DNA of 45,460 nt from Salinarimonas rosea DSM 21201 (GTDB taxonomy: Bacteria > Pseudomonadota > Alphaproteobacteria > Rhizobiales > Beijerinckiaceae), in assembly GCF_000429045.1 (NCBI RefSeq), contig NZ_AUBC01000031.1, forward strand, positions 1 to 45,460. Direction: 5' to 3'. Of the stretch, positions 24,520 to 34,421 are shown in pieces. Each line of letters opens with the position of its first letter. Position 1 is the first letter of the stretch. The notes under the pieces are model-generated. The model was not told the DNA's origin and did no database searches. It saw nothing but the letters and a program-made list of their open reading frames with translations. A program made the position numbers and the translations under genes.

Positions 24520-25440
24520 TCAGCGCTCCTCGGCGATCGCGCTCTCGTGCCAGCGACGCAGGAGGAGATGCGAGACGGCGGACAGCGCGAGGAAGATGAC
24601 GACGCCGGTGAGCGACAGCAGCACCAGCGCCGCGAACAGGCGGGGGATGTTGAGCCGGAACTGGCTCTCCAGGATGCGGTAGGCGAGCCCCGACCCGGCG
24701 CCGGCGGAGCCGGCCGCGATCTCGGCGACGACCGCCCCGATCAGCGCCAGCCCGCCGGCGATCTTCAGGCCGGCGAGGAAGTAGGGCAGGGCGGCGGGCC
24801 GGCGCAGGTACCACAGCGCCTTCACCCGCGACAGGAAGCGCCCGAGCCAGGGCGGCGCCCAGCGCGGCTTCGTCGCGCCGTAGAGGTCGAACAGCTCCAG
24901 CAGGTTGCGGTCGACCGATTGCAGGCCGAGCGTGGTGTTCGACAGGATCGGGAAGAAGGCGACGATCCAGGCGCAGGTGAGGACCGCGGCCTCCTGCGGC
25001 ATGTAGATCAGGAGCAGCGGCGAGATGGCGACGACGGGCGTCACCTGCAGCACCACCGCGTAGGGGTAGAGCGAGTACTCGACGAGGCGCGACAGCGACA
25101 GCAGCACCGCGAGCCCGACGCCGCCGAGCACCGCCAGCGCGAGGCCGAGGAAGGTTGTCTTCAGCGTCTGGAGCAGCGAGGCCCACAGCACCGGCCAGTC
25201 CGCGATCATGGTCTCCATGATCCGGCTCGGCGCCGGCAGGATGTAGTGCGGCACCTCGTAGGCGACGACCCAGCGCTCCCAGCCCAGCACGACGAGGGCG
25301 AAGAGCCCGAGCGGGAGGGCGACCCGCAGGAGCCGCGCCGGGTCCGGCCGGCTCCCCGATCCGCCCGGCGCGGCGGCCTCGATCGGCGCCCGCACGGTCG
25401 CGACGCGCCCGGCCTCGGCTGCGGGGTTCGCCTCGCTCAT
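24520..25440 (-). CDS. ABC transporter permease (SsuC/TauC/ThiX type)
   Basis: This is an inner-membrane permease of the BPD_transp_1 family, 306 aa. It has a cytoplasmic Pro/Ala-rich N-terminus, about six hydrophobic helices, and the ATPase-contact EAA-like loop at LPYFLAGLKIAGGLALIGAVVAEI (about residues 225-248). It works with the ATPase upstream and the NMT1/THI5-like binding protein at the head of the operon. Family members carry nitrate, sulfonates, taurine or pyrimidine precursors; the neighbours favour a nitrogen heterocycle. Confidence 0.9.
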   Translation of the reverse strand: MSEANPAAEAGRVATVRAPIEAAAPGGSGSRPDPARLLRVALPLGLFALVVLGWERWVVAYEVPHYILPAPSRIMETMIADWPVLWASLLQTLKTTFLGLALAVLGGVGLAVLLSLSRLVEYSLYPYAVVLQVTPVVAISPLLLIYMPQEAAVLTCAWIVAFFPILSNTTLGLQSVDRNLLELFDLYGATKPRWAPPWLGRFLSRVKALWYLRRPAALPYFLAGLKIAGGLALIGAVVAEIAAGSAGAGSGLAYRILESQFRLNIPRLFAALVLLSLTGVVIFLALSAVSHLLLRRWHESAIAEER

Positions 25441-25455
25441 GCGGGTCTCCTCCTT

Positions 25456-26310
25456 TCAGAGATGCGCGCTGCCGCCGGCCGGATCGGCGTCCATCGCCCC
25501 GTGGAGCGCGGCGCTCGCCTCGCGGCAGAGCGCGCCGTAGAGCGGCGTCGTCCGGAAGGTCTCGGTGCGCGGCGTCGGCGCCCCGATCGGGATCTCGGCG
25601 ACGATCCGCCCCGGCCGTGCCGCCATCACCACGATGCGCGTCGACAGGTAGACGCTCTCGTAGACCGAGTGCGTCACGAAGACCACGGTGCAGGCGAACT
25701 CGTGCTGCAATCTCAGCAGATCGTCGTTCAGCTTGAAGCGGGTGATCTCGTCCAGCGCCGCGAAGGGCTCGTCCATCAAGAGGATGCGCGGGCGCAGCGA
25801 CAGCGCCCGGGCGATCGAGACGCGCATCTTCATGCCCCCCGACAGCTCCCGCGGATAGGCCTCGGCGAACTTCGAGAGGCCGACGAGGGCGAGGCTCGCC
25901 GCGATCGCGTCGCCCGCGTCGCGACGCGAGACCCCGCGCAGGCGCAGCGGCAGGTAGACGTTGTCCGCGACGCTCGCCCACGGCATCAGCGTCGGCTCCT
26001 GGAAGACGAAGCCGATCTCGCCGCGATGATCCTCCGCCCGGCCGCCGCCGGCCCACGCGACCTCGCCACGCGACGGCGGGATCAGGCCCGCGAGGATGCG
26101 CAGCGCCGTCGACTTGCCGCAGCCGGACGGGCCGAGCAGCGAGACGAACTCGTTCTCGCGGATGTCGAGGGCGAGGCCCGACAGCGCGGTCGTGCCGTTG
26201 GCGAAGGTCTTGTCGACGCCGCGCAGCGCGACGAGGGTGGCGCCGAGCGGAGTCTCGTCCAAGGAACGATGGCTGGGCGGCGGTGGCGTCCTGGCCTGTG
26301 TCGCGCTCAT
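25456..26310 (-). CDS. ABC transporter ATP-binding protein (SsuB/TauB/ThiZ type)
   Basis: This is the ATPase subunit, 284 aa, with Walker A GPSGCGKST (60-68), Q loop FVFQEPTLMPW, signature LSGGMKMRVSIARAL, Walker B ILLMDEPFAALDE and the switch His in VTHSVYE. It powers the permease encoded 15 bp downstream. I chose ATG 26310 (MSATQART); an in-frame ATG at 26334 would add eight residues without an RBS. A 10-bp hairpin separates it from the binding-protein gene upstream. Confidence 0.9.
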   Translation of the reverse strand: MSATQARTPPPPSHRSLDETPLGATLVALRGVDKTFANGTTALSGLALDIRENEFVSLLGPSGCGKSTALRILAGLIPPSRGEVAWAGGGRAEDHRGEIGFVFQEPTLMPWASVADNVYLPLRLRGVSRRDAGDAIAASLALVGLSKFAEAYPRELSGGMKMRVSIARALSLRPRILLMDEPFAALDEITRFKLNDDLLRLQHEFACTVVFVTHSVYESVYLSTRIVVMAARPGRIVAEIPIGAPTPRTETFRTTPLYGALCREASAALHGAMDADPAGGSAHL

Positions 26311-26352
26311 GATCTCATGTCGTCTCGCCGGCATCCGGCGCTCTCGTCGGGC

Positions 26353-26377
26353 GCCGGGCGCTGCCGAAGCGCCCGGC
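26353..26377 (-). promoter_or_regulatory. Intercistronic hairpin between binding-protein and ATPase genes
   Basis: A perfect 10-bp stem (GCCGGGCGCT/AGCGCCCGGC) with a 5-nt loop lies in the 100-bp gap after the binding-protein stop. Such hairpins after the first gene of ABC operons often protect the upstream mRNA and lower downstream expression; here that is inferred. No T-tract follows. Confidence 0.55.
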
Positions 26378-26410
26378 GGATCGGCCGTGCGGCCGTCTGG
26401 ATCCGCGCGC

Positions 26411-27436
26411 CTACTGCGCCGGGCGCAGCTCCAGGCCGACCCCCTTGTTGACGAAGGCGAGGGTGTAGGCCTGCGCGTAGTCGAGGTCCGCCGGGAACAG
26501 GCCGGCCTCGACCATCTTGCCGAAGAAGCTCTCCATGCGCGCGTCGGTCATGGCGCCGATGCCGAGCTCCAGCGCGTCGCCGGAATCGACGATGCCGTAT
26601 TCCTTCAGCTTCTCGATCGAGTAGGCGATCTGGTCGTCCGTCATCTCGGGGTTGTCGGCCTTGATCATCTCGTTGGCGGCCGCGTTGTCGCCGTAGAGGT
26701 AGTTGTACCAGCCGATCGCCGAGCCGTCGACGAAGCACTGGACCACGTCCGGCTCCTGCTCCACCAGCTCGCGGCGGGTCTCGATCGTGGTCGAGTAGGT
26801 GTCGAATCCGTAGTCCGCCAGCAGGAAGACGTTGGGCGCGAAACCGGCCTCGCGCTCCACGGCGAGCGGCTCGGAGGTGAGGTAGCCCTGCTGCACGGCA
26901 TCCGTGTCGGCGATGAAGGGCGCCGGGTTGAACGTGTAGGGCTTCACCTGCTCCTCGGTGAAGCCGTACTCGGTGACCAGCCACTGGTAGAACGTCGCCT
27001 GGCCCTCGCGCCCGACATAGATCGACTGCGAGTCCTTCAGGCTCTCGAACGTGTCATGCACGCCCGGGTGCGACATCAGGATCTGCGGCTCCTTCTGGAA
27101 GCTCGCCGCGACGACGAGGGTCGGGATCTCCTCCTGGATGGCGGAGAAGGCCTGGATCATGTTGCCGCCCATGTAGAAGTCGATGCGGCCGACCGGCAGG
27201 AGCATGCGGTTGTTGGCCTGGGGCCCGCCGGGCACGATCTCGACGGACAGCCCGCACGCCTCGTAGGTGCCGTCCGCGACGGCCTGGTAGTAGCCGCCGT
27301 GCTCCGCCTGGGCGACCCAGTTGGTGCCGTAGCGCACCTCGCGCAGCGGCGCGTCCTGGGCGAGCGCCGGAGCGGCGGCGACGAGAGCGAATGTCGAGGC
27401 TGCGATCGCGCGCCTCGCGGGCGAAGAAAGCGTCAT
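26411..27436 (-). CDS. NMT1/THI5-like periplasmic substrate-binding protein
   Basis: This is a 341-aa exported solute-binding protein. A Sec signal peptide (MTLSSPARRAIAAS..., hydrophobic core 11-24) ends in APALA-Q at about 26/27. The mature part begins EVRYGTNWVAQAEHGGYYQAVADGTYEACGL, which is the NMT1/THI5 hallmark, and later has PGGPQANNRMLLPVGRIDFYMGG. Relatives bind thiamine-pyrimidine precursors, riboflavin, sulfonates or other small ring compounds. It is the first gene of the operon and feeds the permease/ATPase pair. The upstream gap (27437-27565) shows no TPP riboswitch or clear promoter. Confidence 0.9.
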   Translation of the reverse strand: MTLSSPARRAIAASTFALVAAAPALAQDAPLREVRYGTNWVAQAEHGGYYQAVADGTYEACGLSVEIVPGGPQANNRMLLPVGRIDFYMGGNMIQAFSAIQEEIPTLVVAASFQKEPQILMSHPGVHDTFESLKDSQSIYVGREGQATFYQWLVTEYGFTEEQVKPYTFNPAPFIADTDAVQQGYLTSEPLAVEREAGFAPNVFLLADYGFDTYSTTIETRRELVEQEPDVVQCFVDGSAIGWYNYLYGDNAAANEMIKADNPEMTDDQIAYSIEKLKEYGIVDSGDALELGIGAMTDARMESFFGKMVEAGLFPADLDYAQAYTLAFVNKGVGLELRPAQ

Positions 27437-27565
27437 CGTTGCCTATCCCTGCCAGTTGAATTGCTCGAGGCGTGGGCATGCCCGCCGCGCAGACCCGCAT
27501 CCTCGCGAGCCCGGCTCCGCTTGGCAAGGGGCGTGCCGGCGGTGCGCGGACGCGTGCCCGCGGCC

Positions 27566-28597
27566 TCAGCGGCCCGCGCGCTGCGCGGCGGTACGGGCGA
27601 TGTCGACGACGAGGCGCTCGGTGAGGGCGTCGGCGAGGTCGGCGGAGCGGCGCGTGGCGAGCACCGTGTCCTGGATGCGCGCGACGAGCCGGCGCAGAAG
27701 GTCGGGCGTCCACAGCGCGAGGTGCCTGGTGACGAGCGGCTTGCGCTTGAAGTGCAGCCCGCGCCAGCCATCCACCGCGCTCGCGGGCGGGCTGCCGGCC
27801 GCGACGTCGAGCGCGAGCGGCAGCAGCGTCGTGGCATGGCCGAGCAGCGGGGAGAGGATGCCGCTCGCGCTCGTCCCCTCGAGACGCAGCCGCCGGAGCG
27901 CCTCGTCCGCCTGCCGCACCGCCCCCGCGAAGGCGGCGTCCGTGACGACGCTCGCCTGCAGCCCCGAGACGTCGCTCAGCACCGCCTCGAGATCGGCGGC
28001 GCCGACGCTGCCGCGGCCGTGGCAGTAGAGGACGAGCTTGTCGAGCTCGGAACGGGTGGCGAGCCGGTCGCCGCCGAGGCTCTCGACGAGGAGCGTGCGG
28101 GTGTCCCTATCGATCGCGAGCCCCGCCTCCCGCAGCGCGTCGTCGACGACCTGGGAGAGGTTGCGGCCCTCGTCGGCGTAGCAGGGGATCGCCAGCGCCC
28201 GCGGCGCCTTCTCGCACACCGCGCGCAGCGGGGAGGTCTTGGCGAGGTCGCCCGCCTCGACGACGACGAGGGCGTCGCTGCCGGGGATGGCGAGCACGGC
28301 CTCGACCGCGGGCGCGAGGTTCTTCGACGTGGGCCGCACCCAGACGGAGCGCCGCCCGCCGAACATGGCGACCGTGCCCGCCTCGTCGGCGAGCCGGCCG
28401 GGATCGCCGGCGATGCCGTCGCCGTCGAGCTTCACCAGCTGGAACGGGTCCTCGGGATCGGTGACGGCCGCCCGCGCGACGCGCCTCGCCCGCTCGGCCA
28501 CGAGGCCGGTGTCGGGTCCGTAGAGCAGGACGACGGCGACCCGCGGATCGAGCCGCGCCAGCGCACCGTCGGCATCTGCGGCCTTGACCGCGACCAT
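27566..28597 (-). CDS. holA: DNA polymerase III delta subunit
   Basis: This clamp-loader subunit opens the beta ring; 343 aa. It begins MVAVKAADADGALARLDPRVAVVLLYGPDTGLVAERARRVAR, the AAA+-like fold without a functional Walker A, as expected for delta. SDALVVVEAGDLAKTSPLR and the later HGRGSVGAADLEAVLSD are conserved. The start is ATG 28597, 7 bp after lptE. The leuS-lptE-holA order is conserved in Hyphomicrobiales. Confidence 0.9.
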   Translation of the reverse strand: MVAVKAADADGALARLDPRVAVVLLYGPDTGLVAERARRVARAAVTDPEDPFQLVKLDGDGIAGDPGRLADEAGTVAMFGGRRSVWVRPTSKNLAPAVEAVLAIPGSDALVVVEAGDLAKTSPLRAVCEKAPRALAIPCYADEGRNLSQVVDDALREAGLAIDRDTRTLLVESLGGDRLATRSELDKLVLYCHGRGSVGAADLEAVLSDVSGLQASVVTDAAFAGAVRQADEALRRLRLEGTSASGILSPLLGHATTLLPLALDVAAGSPPASAVDGWRGLHFKRKPLVTRHLALWTPDLLRRLVARIQDTVLATRRSADLADALTERLVVDIARTAAQRAGR

Positions 28598-28604
28598 GCC
28601 GCCC

Positions 28605-29228
28605 TCAGCCGGTCGGCGCGGGGGCGTCGGCGGGCGCCTGCACCGCCGGAACGGGGGCGGCTTCCGGGGCCGCCCGCAACGCGATGGCGACGCGGGTGCG
28701 GATCTCCTCGGCGAGGCGCTTGGCGAGGCGGATGCGCGCCTCGCGGCCGGCGCGCACCGCGGCGAAGCGCTGGGCGGTCCGCTCGTAGGTGACGACGGCG
28801 TTGACCGTGGCGCTGTCGACGACGGTCCCGCCATCGGCGCTGGTCAGTGTGTAGCTCGCCCGGCCGACGAGGCTCGCGACGCTCGCTCGCAGCGTCACCG
28901 CGTCGACGATCGGCAGCCGCACCGAAGCGCCCGCCTCCACGGCGAGCGCGTAGGCGCGCGGACCCTCCACCGTCGGCCGCCCGGTCCCGTCCAGTGCGAA
29001 GACGAGCTCCTGGCGCAGGTAGTGCGCGAGCACCTCCTCGCCGGGATCGACCTTCACCGGGTCGACGGACACCCGGCGCAGCAGCTCGGACACCTCCACG
29101 TTGGAGGCGGCGGTGCCGTAGAGCGGCCTCAGGCAGCCGGCGAGCGGCAGGGCCGCGAGGCAGGCGAGCCCGCCGAGCACCGCTCGGCGGGTGGGCGCGA
29201 CGATGGCGCGTTCCTCAGGCGACGACAT
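28605..29228 (-). CDS. lptE: LPS-assembly lipoprotein LptE
   Basis: This outer-membrane lipoprotein plugs the LptD barrel and helps insert LPS; 207 aa. A twin-Arg-like basic stretch ([21 protein letters not shown]) ends in the lipobox LAGC with lipidated Cys32. The mature region begins LRPLYG, a typical LptE start. A Pro/Ala-rich C-terminus follows. It overlaps the end of leuS by 14 bp and precedes holA, the usual arrangement. Confidence 0.85.
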   Translation of the reverse strand: MSSPEERAIVAPTRRAVLGGLACLAALPLAGCLRPLYGTAASNVEVSELLRRVSVDPVKVDPGEEVLAHYLRQELVFALDGTGRPTVEGPRAYALAVEAGASVRLPIVDAVTLRASVASLVGRASYTLTSADGGTVVDSATVNAVVTYERTAQRFAAVRAGREARIRLAKRLAEEIRTRVAIALRAAPEAAPVPAVQAPADAPAPTG

Positions 29229-31836
29229 TCACGATCCTCTGCGGGACGACGATGATCTTGCGCACGGGACGCCCTTCCATCGCACGCTGCACGTTCTCGT
29301 GCGCCAGCGCGGCGGCCTCGATGGCCTCCGTGCCGGCGTCGCGCGCGACCGCGATGTCCGCGCGCTTCTTGCCGTTGACCTGGACGGGGAGGACGATCGT
29401 GTCCTCCACGAGCAGGTCCCGCTCCACCGCGGGCCAGGCGGCGTCGGCGACGAAGCCGTCGCGGCCGAGCACGCGCCAGCATTCCTCGGCGAGGTGCGGC
29501 ATCATCGGCGCCACGAGCTGGACGAGCGTGCCCAGGGCCTCTCGCAGCGCGAAGCCCAGATCCGCCGCCGGCGCGGCGCCGTCCCTGGGCGCGGCGGCCG
29601 AGATCGCGTTGGCGAGCTCGTAGATCTTGGCGACGCCCACGTTGAAGCGCAGCCCCTCGATCGCCTCCTCGACGGCGGCGAGCGTGCGGTGCGTCGCCTT
29701 GCGCACGGCGAGCGCCTCCTCCCCGACCGTCTGCGGGCGCGGCGCGACGGCCCCGCCCAGCGGCGTCTCGTTGACCAGGCGCCAGACGCGCTGGACGAAT
29801 CGGTAGGCGCCCTGCGCCCCCTCCTCCGTCCAGATCACGTCGCGCTCGGGCGGCGAGTCGGAGAGCACGAACCAGCGGGCGGCGTCGGCGCCGAAGCTGT
29901 CGAGGATGTGCTCGGGGTCGATGACGTTCTTCTTCGACTTCGACATCTTCTCGATGGAGCCGATCGTGACGGCCTCGCCCGTTTTCACGTGGAACGCGCG
30001 GCGCTCGCCCTCGACCGTGTCGATGCGCACGTCGATGGGCATCACCCAGCGCCCGGCCGCGTCCTTGTAGGTCTCGTGCACCACCATGCCCTGGGTGAAC
30101 AGGCCGCCGAACGGCTCGTCCAGGTTCAGGTGGCCGCAGCGGCGCATCGCCCGGGTGAAGAAGCGCGAGTAGAGCAGGTGCAGGATCGCGTGCTCGATGC
30201 CGCCGATGTACTGGTCCACGGGAAGCCAGGCGTCGGCCTCCTTCGGGTCCGTCGGACGGTCCTCGAGATGCGGGTCGGTGAAGCGGGCGAAGTACCAGGA
30301 CGAATCGACGAACGTGTCCATCGTGTCCGTCTCGCGCCGGGCCGCGGCCCCGCAGGCGGGGCAGGGCACGTCGCGCCAGGTCGGGTGCCGGTCGAGCGGA
30401 TTGCCCGGCTTGTCGAAGGCGACGTCCTCCGGCAGCGTCACCGGCAGGCTCTCGCGCGGCGCCGGGACGACGCCGCAGGCGTCGCAATGGATCACCGGGA
30501 TCGGGCAGCCCCAGTAGCGCTGGCGCGAGATGCCCCAGTCGCGCAGGCGGAAGTTCACCTTGCGCGTCGCCACCGGCGCGCCGCCGCGGGTCTCCTGCTC
30601 GAGCCGCGCGGCCACCGCTTCCTTCGCCTCGGCGATGGAGAGCCCGTCGAGGAAGCGCGAGTTGATCAGCCGCCCCTCGCCGACATAGGCTTCGTCGCGG
30701 ATGGTGAACGTCTCGGGGTCCGCGTCCGGCGGGCAGACCACCGGGGTCGCGCCGAGCCCGTACTTGTCGGCGAAGTCGAGGTCGCGCTGGTCGTGGCCCG
30801 GGCAGCCGAAGATCGCGCCGGTGCCGTAGTCCATCAGGATGAAGTTCGCGACGTAGACGGGGAGCGTCCAGGACGGGTCGAACGGGTGCACCGCGCGGAT
30901 GCCGGTGTCGTAGCCGAGCTTCTCGGCGGTCTCGATCGCCTCCGCCGACGTGCCCATGCGCCGGCACTCCTCCGCGAAGGCGGCGAGGGCCGGATCGCGC
31001 GCGGCGGCGGCCTTGGCGAGCGGATGATCGGGCGCGAGCGCCATGAACTTCGCGCCGAACAGCGTGTCCGGCCGCGTCGTGAAGATCTCGAGCTCGGACG
31101 CACCCTCCGGGGCGGTCGCCGCCTCCAGGGCGAAGCGCACCGTCAGGCCCTCGGAGCGGCCGATCCAGTTGCGCTGCATCAGCCGGACCTTGTCCGGCCA
31201 GCGCTCGAGCCCGTCGAGCGCCTGCAGCAGGTCCTCGGAATAGTCCGTTATCCTGAGGAACCACTGGGTGAGCTCACGCTGCTCGACGAGCGCACCGGAG
31301 CGCCAGCCGCGGCCGTCGATCACCTGCTCGTTGGCGAGCACGGTCTGGTCGACCGGGTCCCAGTTCACCTTCGCCGTCTTGCGGTCGACGAGGCCCGCCT
31401 CGAGGAAGTCGAGGAACATGGCTTGCTGGTGCTTGTAGTAGGACGGATCGCAGGTCGCGATCTCGCGCGACCAGTCGAGCGACAGGCCCATGGACTGGAG
31501 CTGGCCGCGCATCGTGGCGATGTTCCGGTAGGTCCACTCCTTGGGGTGGACCTTGTTCTCCATCGCCGCGTTCTCGGCGGGCATGCCGAAGGCGTCCCAG
31601 CCCATCGGGTGGAGCACGTTGAAGCCGCGGGCGCGCTTGTAGCGGGCCACGACGTCGCCCATGGCGTAGTTGCGCACGTGCCCCATGTGGATGCGCCCGG
31701 ACGGGTACGGGAACATCTCGAGCACGTAATAGCGCGGCCGAGGATCGTCGTTTCGGGTGCGGAACGTCTCGGCTTTCGCCCATTCCGCCTGCCACCTGGG
31801 CTCGGAGTCCTTGGGATTGTAGCGCTCGGCCTTCAT
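29215..31836 (-). CDS. leuS: Leucyl-tRNA synthetase
   Basis: This class I synthetase (873 aa) charges tRNA-Leu. The HIGH motif appears as HMGH (50-53), and the KMSKS loop is in [16 protein letters not shown]. The CP1 editing domain is present ([10 protein letters not shown] and the conserved Asp region [12 protein letters not shown]). The zinc-like region ([18 protein letters not shown]) and the C-terminal anticodon-binding domain follow. The start is ATG 31836 with a weak RBS. It diverges from yggS over 159 bp. Confidence 0.96.
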   Translation of the reverse strand: MKAERYNPKDSEPRWQAEWAKAETFRTRNDDPRPRYYVLEMFPYPSGRIHMGHVRNYAMGDVVARYKRARGFNVLHPMGWDAFGMPAENAAMENKVHPKEWTYRNIATMRGQLQSMGLSLDWSREIATCDPSYYKHQQAMFLDFLEAGLVDRKTAKVNWDPVDQTVLANEQVIDGRGWRSGALVEQRELTQWFLRITDYSEDLLQALDGLERWPDKVRLMQRNWIGRSEGLTVRFALEAATAPEGASELEIFTTRPDTLFGAKFMALAPDHPLAKAAAARDPALAAFAEECRRMGTSAEAIETAEKLGYDTGIRAVHPFDPSWTLPVYVANFILMDYGTGAIFGCPGHDQRDLDFADKYGLGATPVVCPPDADPETFTIRDEAYVGEGRLINSRFLDGLSIAEAKEAVAARLEQETRGGAPVATRKVNFRLRDWGISRQRYWGCPIPVIHCDACGVVPAPRESLPVTLPEDVAFDKPGNPLDRHPTWRDVPCPACGAAARRETDTMDTFVDSSWYFARFTDPHLEDRPTDPKEADAWLPVDQYIGGIEHAILHLLYSRFFTRAMRRCGHLNLDEPFGGLFTQGMVVHETYKDAAGRWVMPIDVRIDTVEGERRAFHVKTGEAVTIGSIEKMSKSKKNVIDPEHILDSFGADAARWFVLSDSPPERDVIWTEEGAQGAYRFVQRVWRLVNETPLGGAVAPRPQTVGEEALAVRKATHRTLAAVEEAIEGLRFNVGVAKIYELANAISAAAPRDGAAPAADLGFALREALGTLVQLVAPMMPHLAEECWRVLGRDGFVADAAWPAVERDLLVEDTIVLPVQVNGKKRADIAVARDAGTEAIEAAALAHENVQRAMEGRPVRKIIVVPQRIVNVVA

Positions 31837-31995
31837 CGCGGGGTCGATCTGGCGTGTCCTGTGGGAGATGTGGCAGGATGGCGCTTCGAGAGGGCGCGCG
31901 CCATCATGCGCCGCCGACGCGAGCCCGCGACGCCGGGGCAATTGGGCACGAATGTGCGCGCCGGTCAACGGGCTCGGGCGTGCCGGAGGGATCGA

Positions 31996-32718
31996 ATGGA
32001 CATGGACGCGCAGACGTTCACGGACGCGCGGGCGCAGGCCGGTGCGGCGAGCGTGGAGCGGTTGCGGCAGGTCGAGGCGGCGATCGCCCGCGCGGCCCGC
32101 GACGCGGGCCGGGAGCCGGACGGGATCGAGCTGGTCGCCGTGTCGAAGACCTACGACGCCGACAGCATCGTGCCGGTGCTGGCCGCCGGCCACCGGGTGT
32201 TCGGCGAGAACTACGTGCAGGAGACGAAGGGCAAGTGGCCGGGGCTGCGGGAAGCGTACCCCGATGCCGAGGTGCACCTCATCGGCCCGCTCCAGTCCAA
32301 GAAGGCCCGCGACGCCGTCGCCCTGTTCGACGCGATCCAGACGCTCGACCGCCCGTCCCTCGCCCGGGCGCTCGCCAAGGAGATCGCCCGCGCGCGCGAC
32401 GCCGGCGAACGGGTGCCGCGGCTCTATGTGCAGGTGAACACCGGCGAGGAGCCTCAGAAGGGCGGCGTCGCCCCCGGCGAGGCCGACGCCTTCATCGCCG
32501 CCTGCCGGGAGGAGCACGGGCTCGCCATCGCGGGCCTGATGTGCATTCCCCCTGCCGACGACCCGCCCTCCCCGCATTTCGCGCTCCTCGCCGAGATCGC
32601 GCGACGCAACGCCCTCGCCGAGCTCTCCATGGGCATGAGCGCGGATTTCGGCGCGGCGATCCAGATGGGCGCCACGATGGTGCGCGTCGGCAGCGCCATC
32701 TTCGGCGCCCGCGGCTGA
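31996..32718 (+). CDS. YggS-family pyridoxal phosphate homeostasis protein
   Basis: This PLP-binding protein (240 aa) buffers free pyridoxal phosphate; no enzyme activity is established for the family. The Schiff-base Lys is K51 in [38 protein letters not shown] and [26 protein letters not shown] are the family blocks. GGAGGG lies 5 nt before ATG 31996. The frame is open far upstream but has no family sequence there. Confidence 0.93.
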   Translation: MDMDAQTFTDARAQAGAASVERLRQVEAAIARAARDAGREPDGIELVAVSKTYDADSIVPVLAAGHRVFGENYVQETKGKWPGLREAYPDAEVHLIGPLQSKKARDAVALFDAIQTLDRPSLARALAKEIARARDAGERVPRLYVQVNTGEEPQKGGVAPGEADAFIAACREEHGLAIAGLMCIPPADDPPSPHFALLAEIARRNALAELSMGMSADFGAAIQMGATMVRVGSAIFGARG

Positions 32719-32807
32719 GACGCCGGAACGGCGTGACGGGGCGCGGCTCGACCGTTCCCCGCAGCCGGGACCTTTACCGCGCCGGCGTCACGCGGCACAT
32801 AGCATCC

Positions 32808-33479
32808 ATGCCCACCGCCGATTCGCCCACCGCCGATTCGCCCGACGCCGCCCTCGCCCCCTACGCCGTTTCACGTGAAACCCGCGCGCGGCTCGAGATC
32901 CTCGTCGCCGAGCTGCGCCGCTGGCAGCCCGTGAAGAACCTCGTCGGGCCCCGCACCCTCGACGAGGTCTGGACCCGGCACGTGGCCGACTCCCTCCAGC
33001 TCGTCGACCTCGCCCCGCCGGACGCGACCCGCTGGGTCGACCTCGGCTCCGGCGCCGGCTTCCCCGGCCTCGTCGTGGCGATCGCGCTGGCGGACCGGCC
33101 CGGCTTCCGCATGGATCTCGTCGAGGCGAACGCCCGCAAGTGCGCCTTCCTGCGCCACGTCGCGCGGCTGACGAACGCGCCGGCGCGGGTCCACGACGCG
33201 CGCATCGAGACCGCGATCCCCGGCTTCGCCGGCGAGGCGCAGGTCGTCTCCGCCCGCGCTCTGGCGCCGCTCGAGACGCTGCTCGGCTGGAGCGAGGAGC
33301 TGTTGAAAACCGGTGCCGTCGGCCTGTTTCCCAAGGGCGCCGGCGTCGAGAGCGAATTGACCGCCCTCGCGAAATCCCGGACAGTCGCCGTCGAAGAGAT
33401 CCCGAGCCGGACCGATTCGCGCGCGCGCGTCCTGCGGATCCGCTGGCTCTCCCGGGACGACGCGTCCAGGATCGACTGA
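32808..33479 (+). CDS. rsmG: 16S rRNA (guanine-N7) methyltransferase RsmG
   Basis: This enzyme methylates G527 of 16S rRNA (E. coli numbering); 223 aa. The SAM-binding motif is VDLGSGAGFPGLVVAIAL, followed by VEANARKCAFLRHVAR. The first 20 residues are a short duplicated stretch (ADSPTADSP). ATG 32808 is placed by homology; the frame is open much further upstream. Codons 21-25 (VSRET) are written by a parS site. It precedes parA by 16 bp, as in most alphaproteobacteria, but mnmG is not upstream. Confidence 0.93.
   Translation: MPTADSPTADSPDAALAPYAVSRETRARLEILVAELRRWQPVKNLVGPRTLDEVWTRHVADSLQLVDLAPPDATRWVDLGSGAGFPGLVVAIALADRPGFRMDLVEANARKCAFLRHVARLTNAPARVHDARIETAIPGFAGEAQVVSARALAPLETLLGWSEELLKTGAVGLFPKGAGVESELTALAKSRTVAVEEIPSRTDSRARVLRIRWLSRDDASRID
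32868..32881. promoter_or_regulatory. parS centromere site inside rsmG
   Basis: GTTTCACGTGAAAC is a perfect 14-bp palindrome and a perfect match to the chromosomal parS core. It lies within the first codons of rsmG, 615 bp upstream of parA, and is the likely loading site for the ParB encoded at 34422. Confidence 0.92.
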
Positions 33480-33495
33480 CCAGGACAGACCGATC

Positions 33496-34401
<906 letters not shown>

Positions 34402-34421
34402 AGAACGGACTGGGGAAAGAC

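Noticed and set aside
23108-26056. Long open frame (about 980 codons) antisense to the transport/amidohydrolase operon, and similar long antisense frames opposite tsaE-amgK, divL, leuS and the DEAD-box helicase.
   Set aside because: These are shadows of high-GC coding DNA: low-complexity Arg/Ala/Gly translations, no RBS, no family motifs, and each lies opposite a well-supported gene.
27437-27565. TPP riboswitch upstream of the NMT1/THI5-like gene.
   Set aside because: The gap is short and I cannot find the conserved CTGAGA or ACCTGATCTGG-like blocks.
29982-29995. TTTTCACGTGGAAC in leuS as a second parS site.
   Set aside because: It has two mismatches to the 14-bp core and breaks the palindrome; chance CACGTG in coding sequence explains it.
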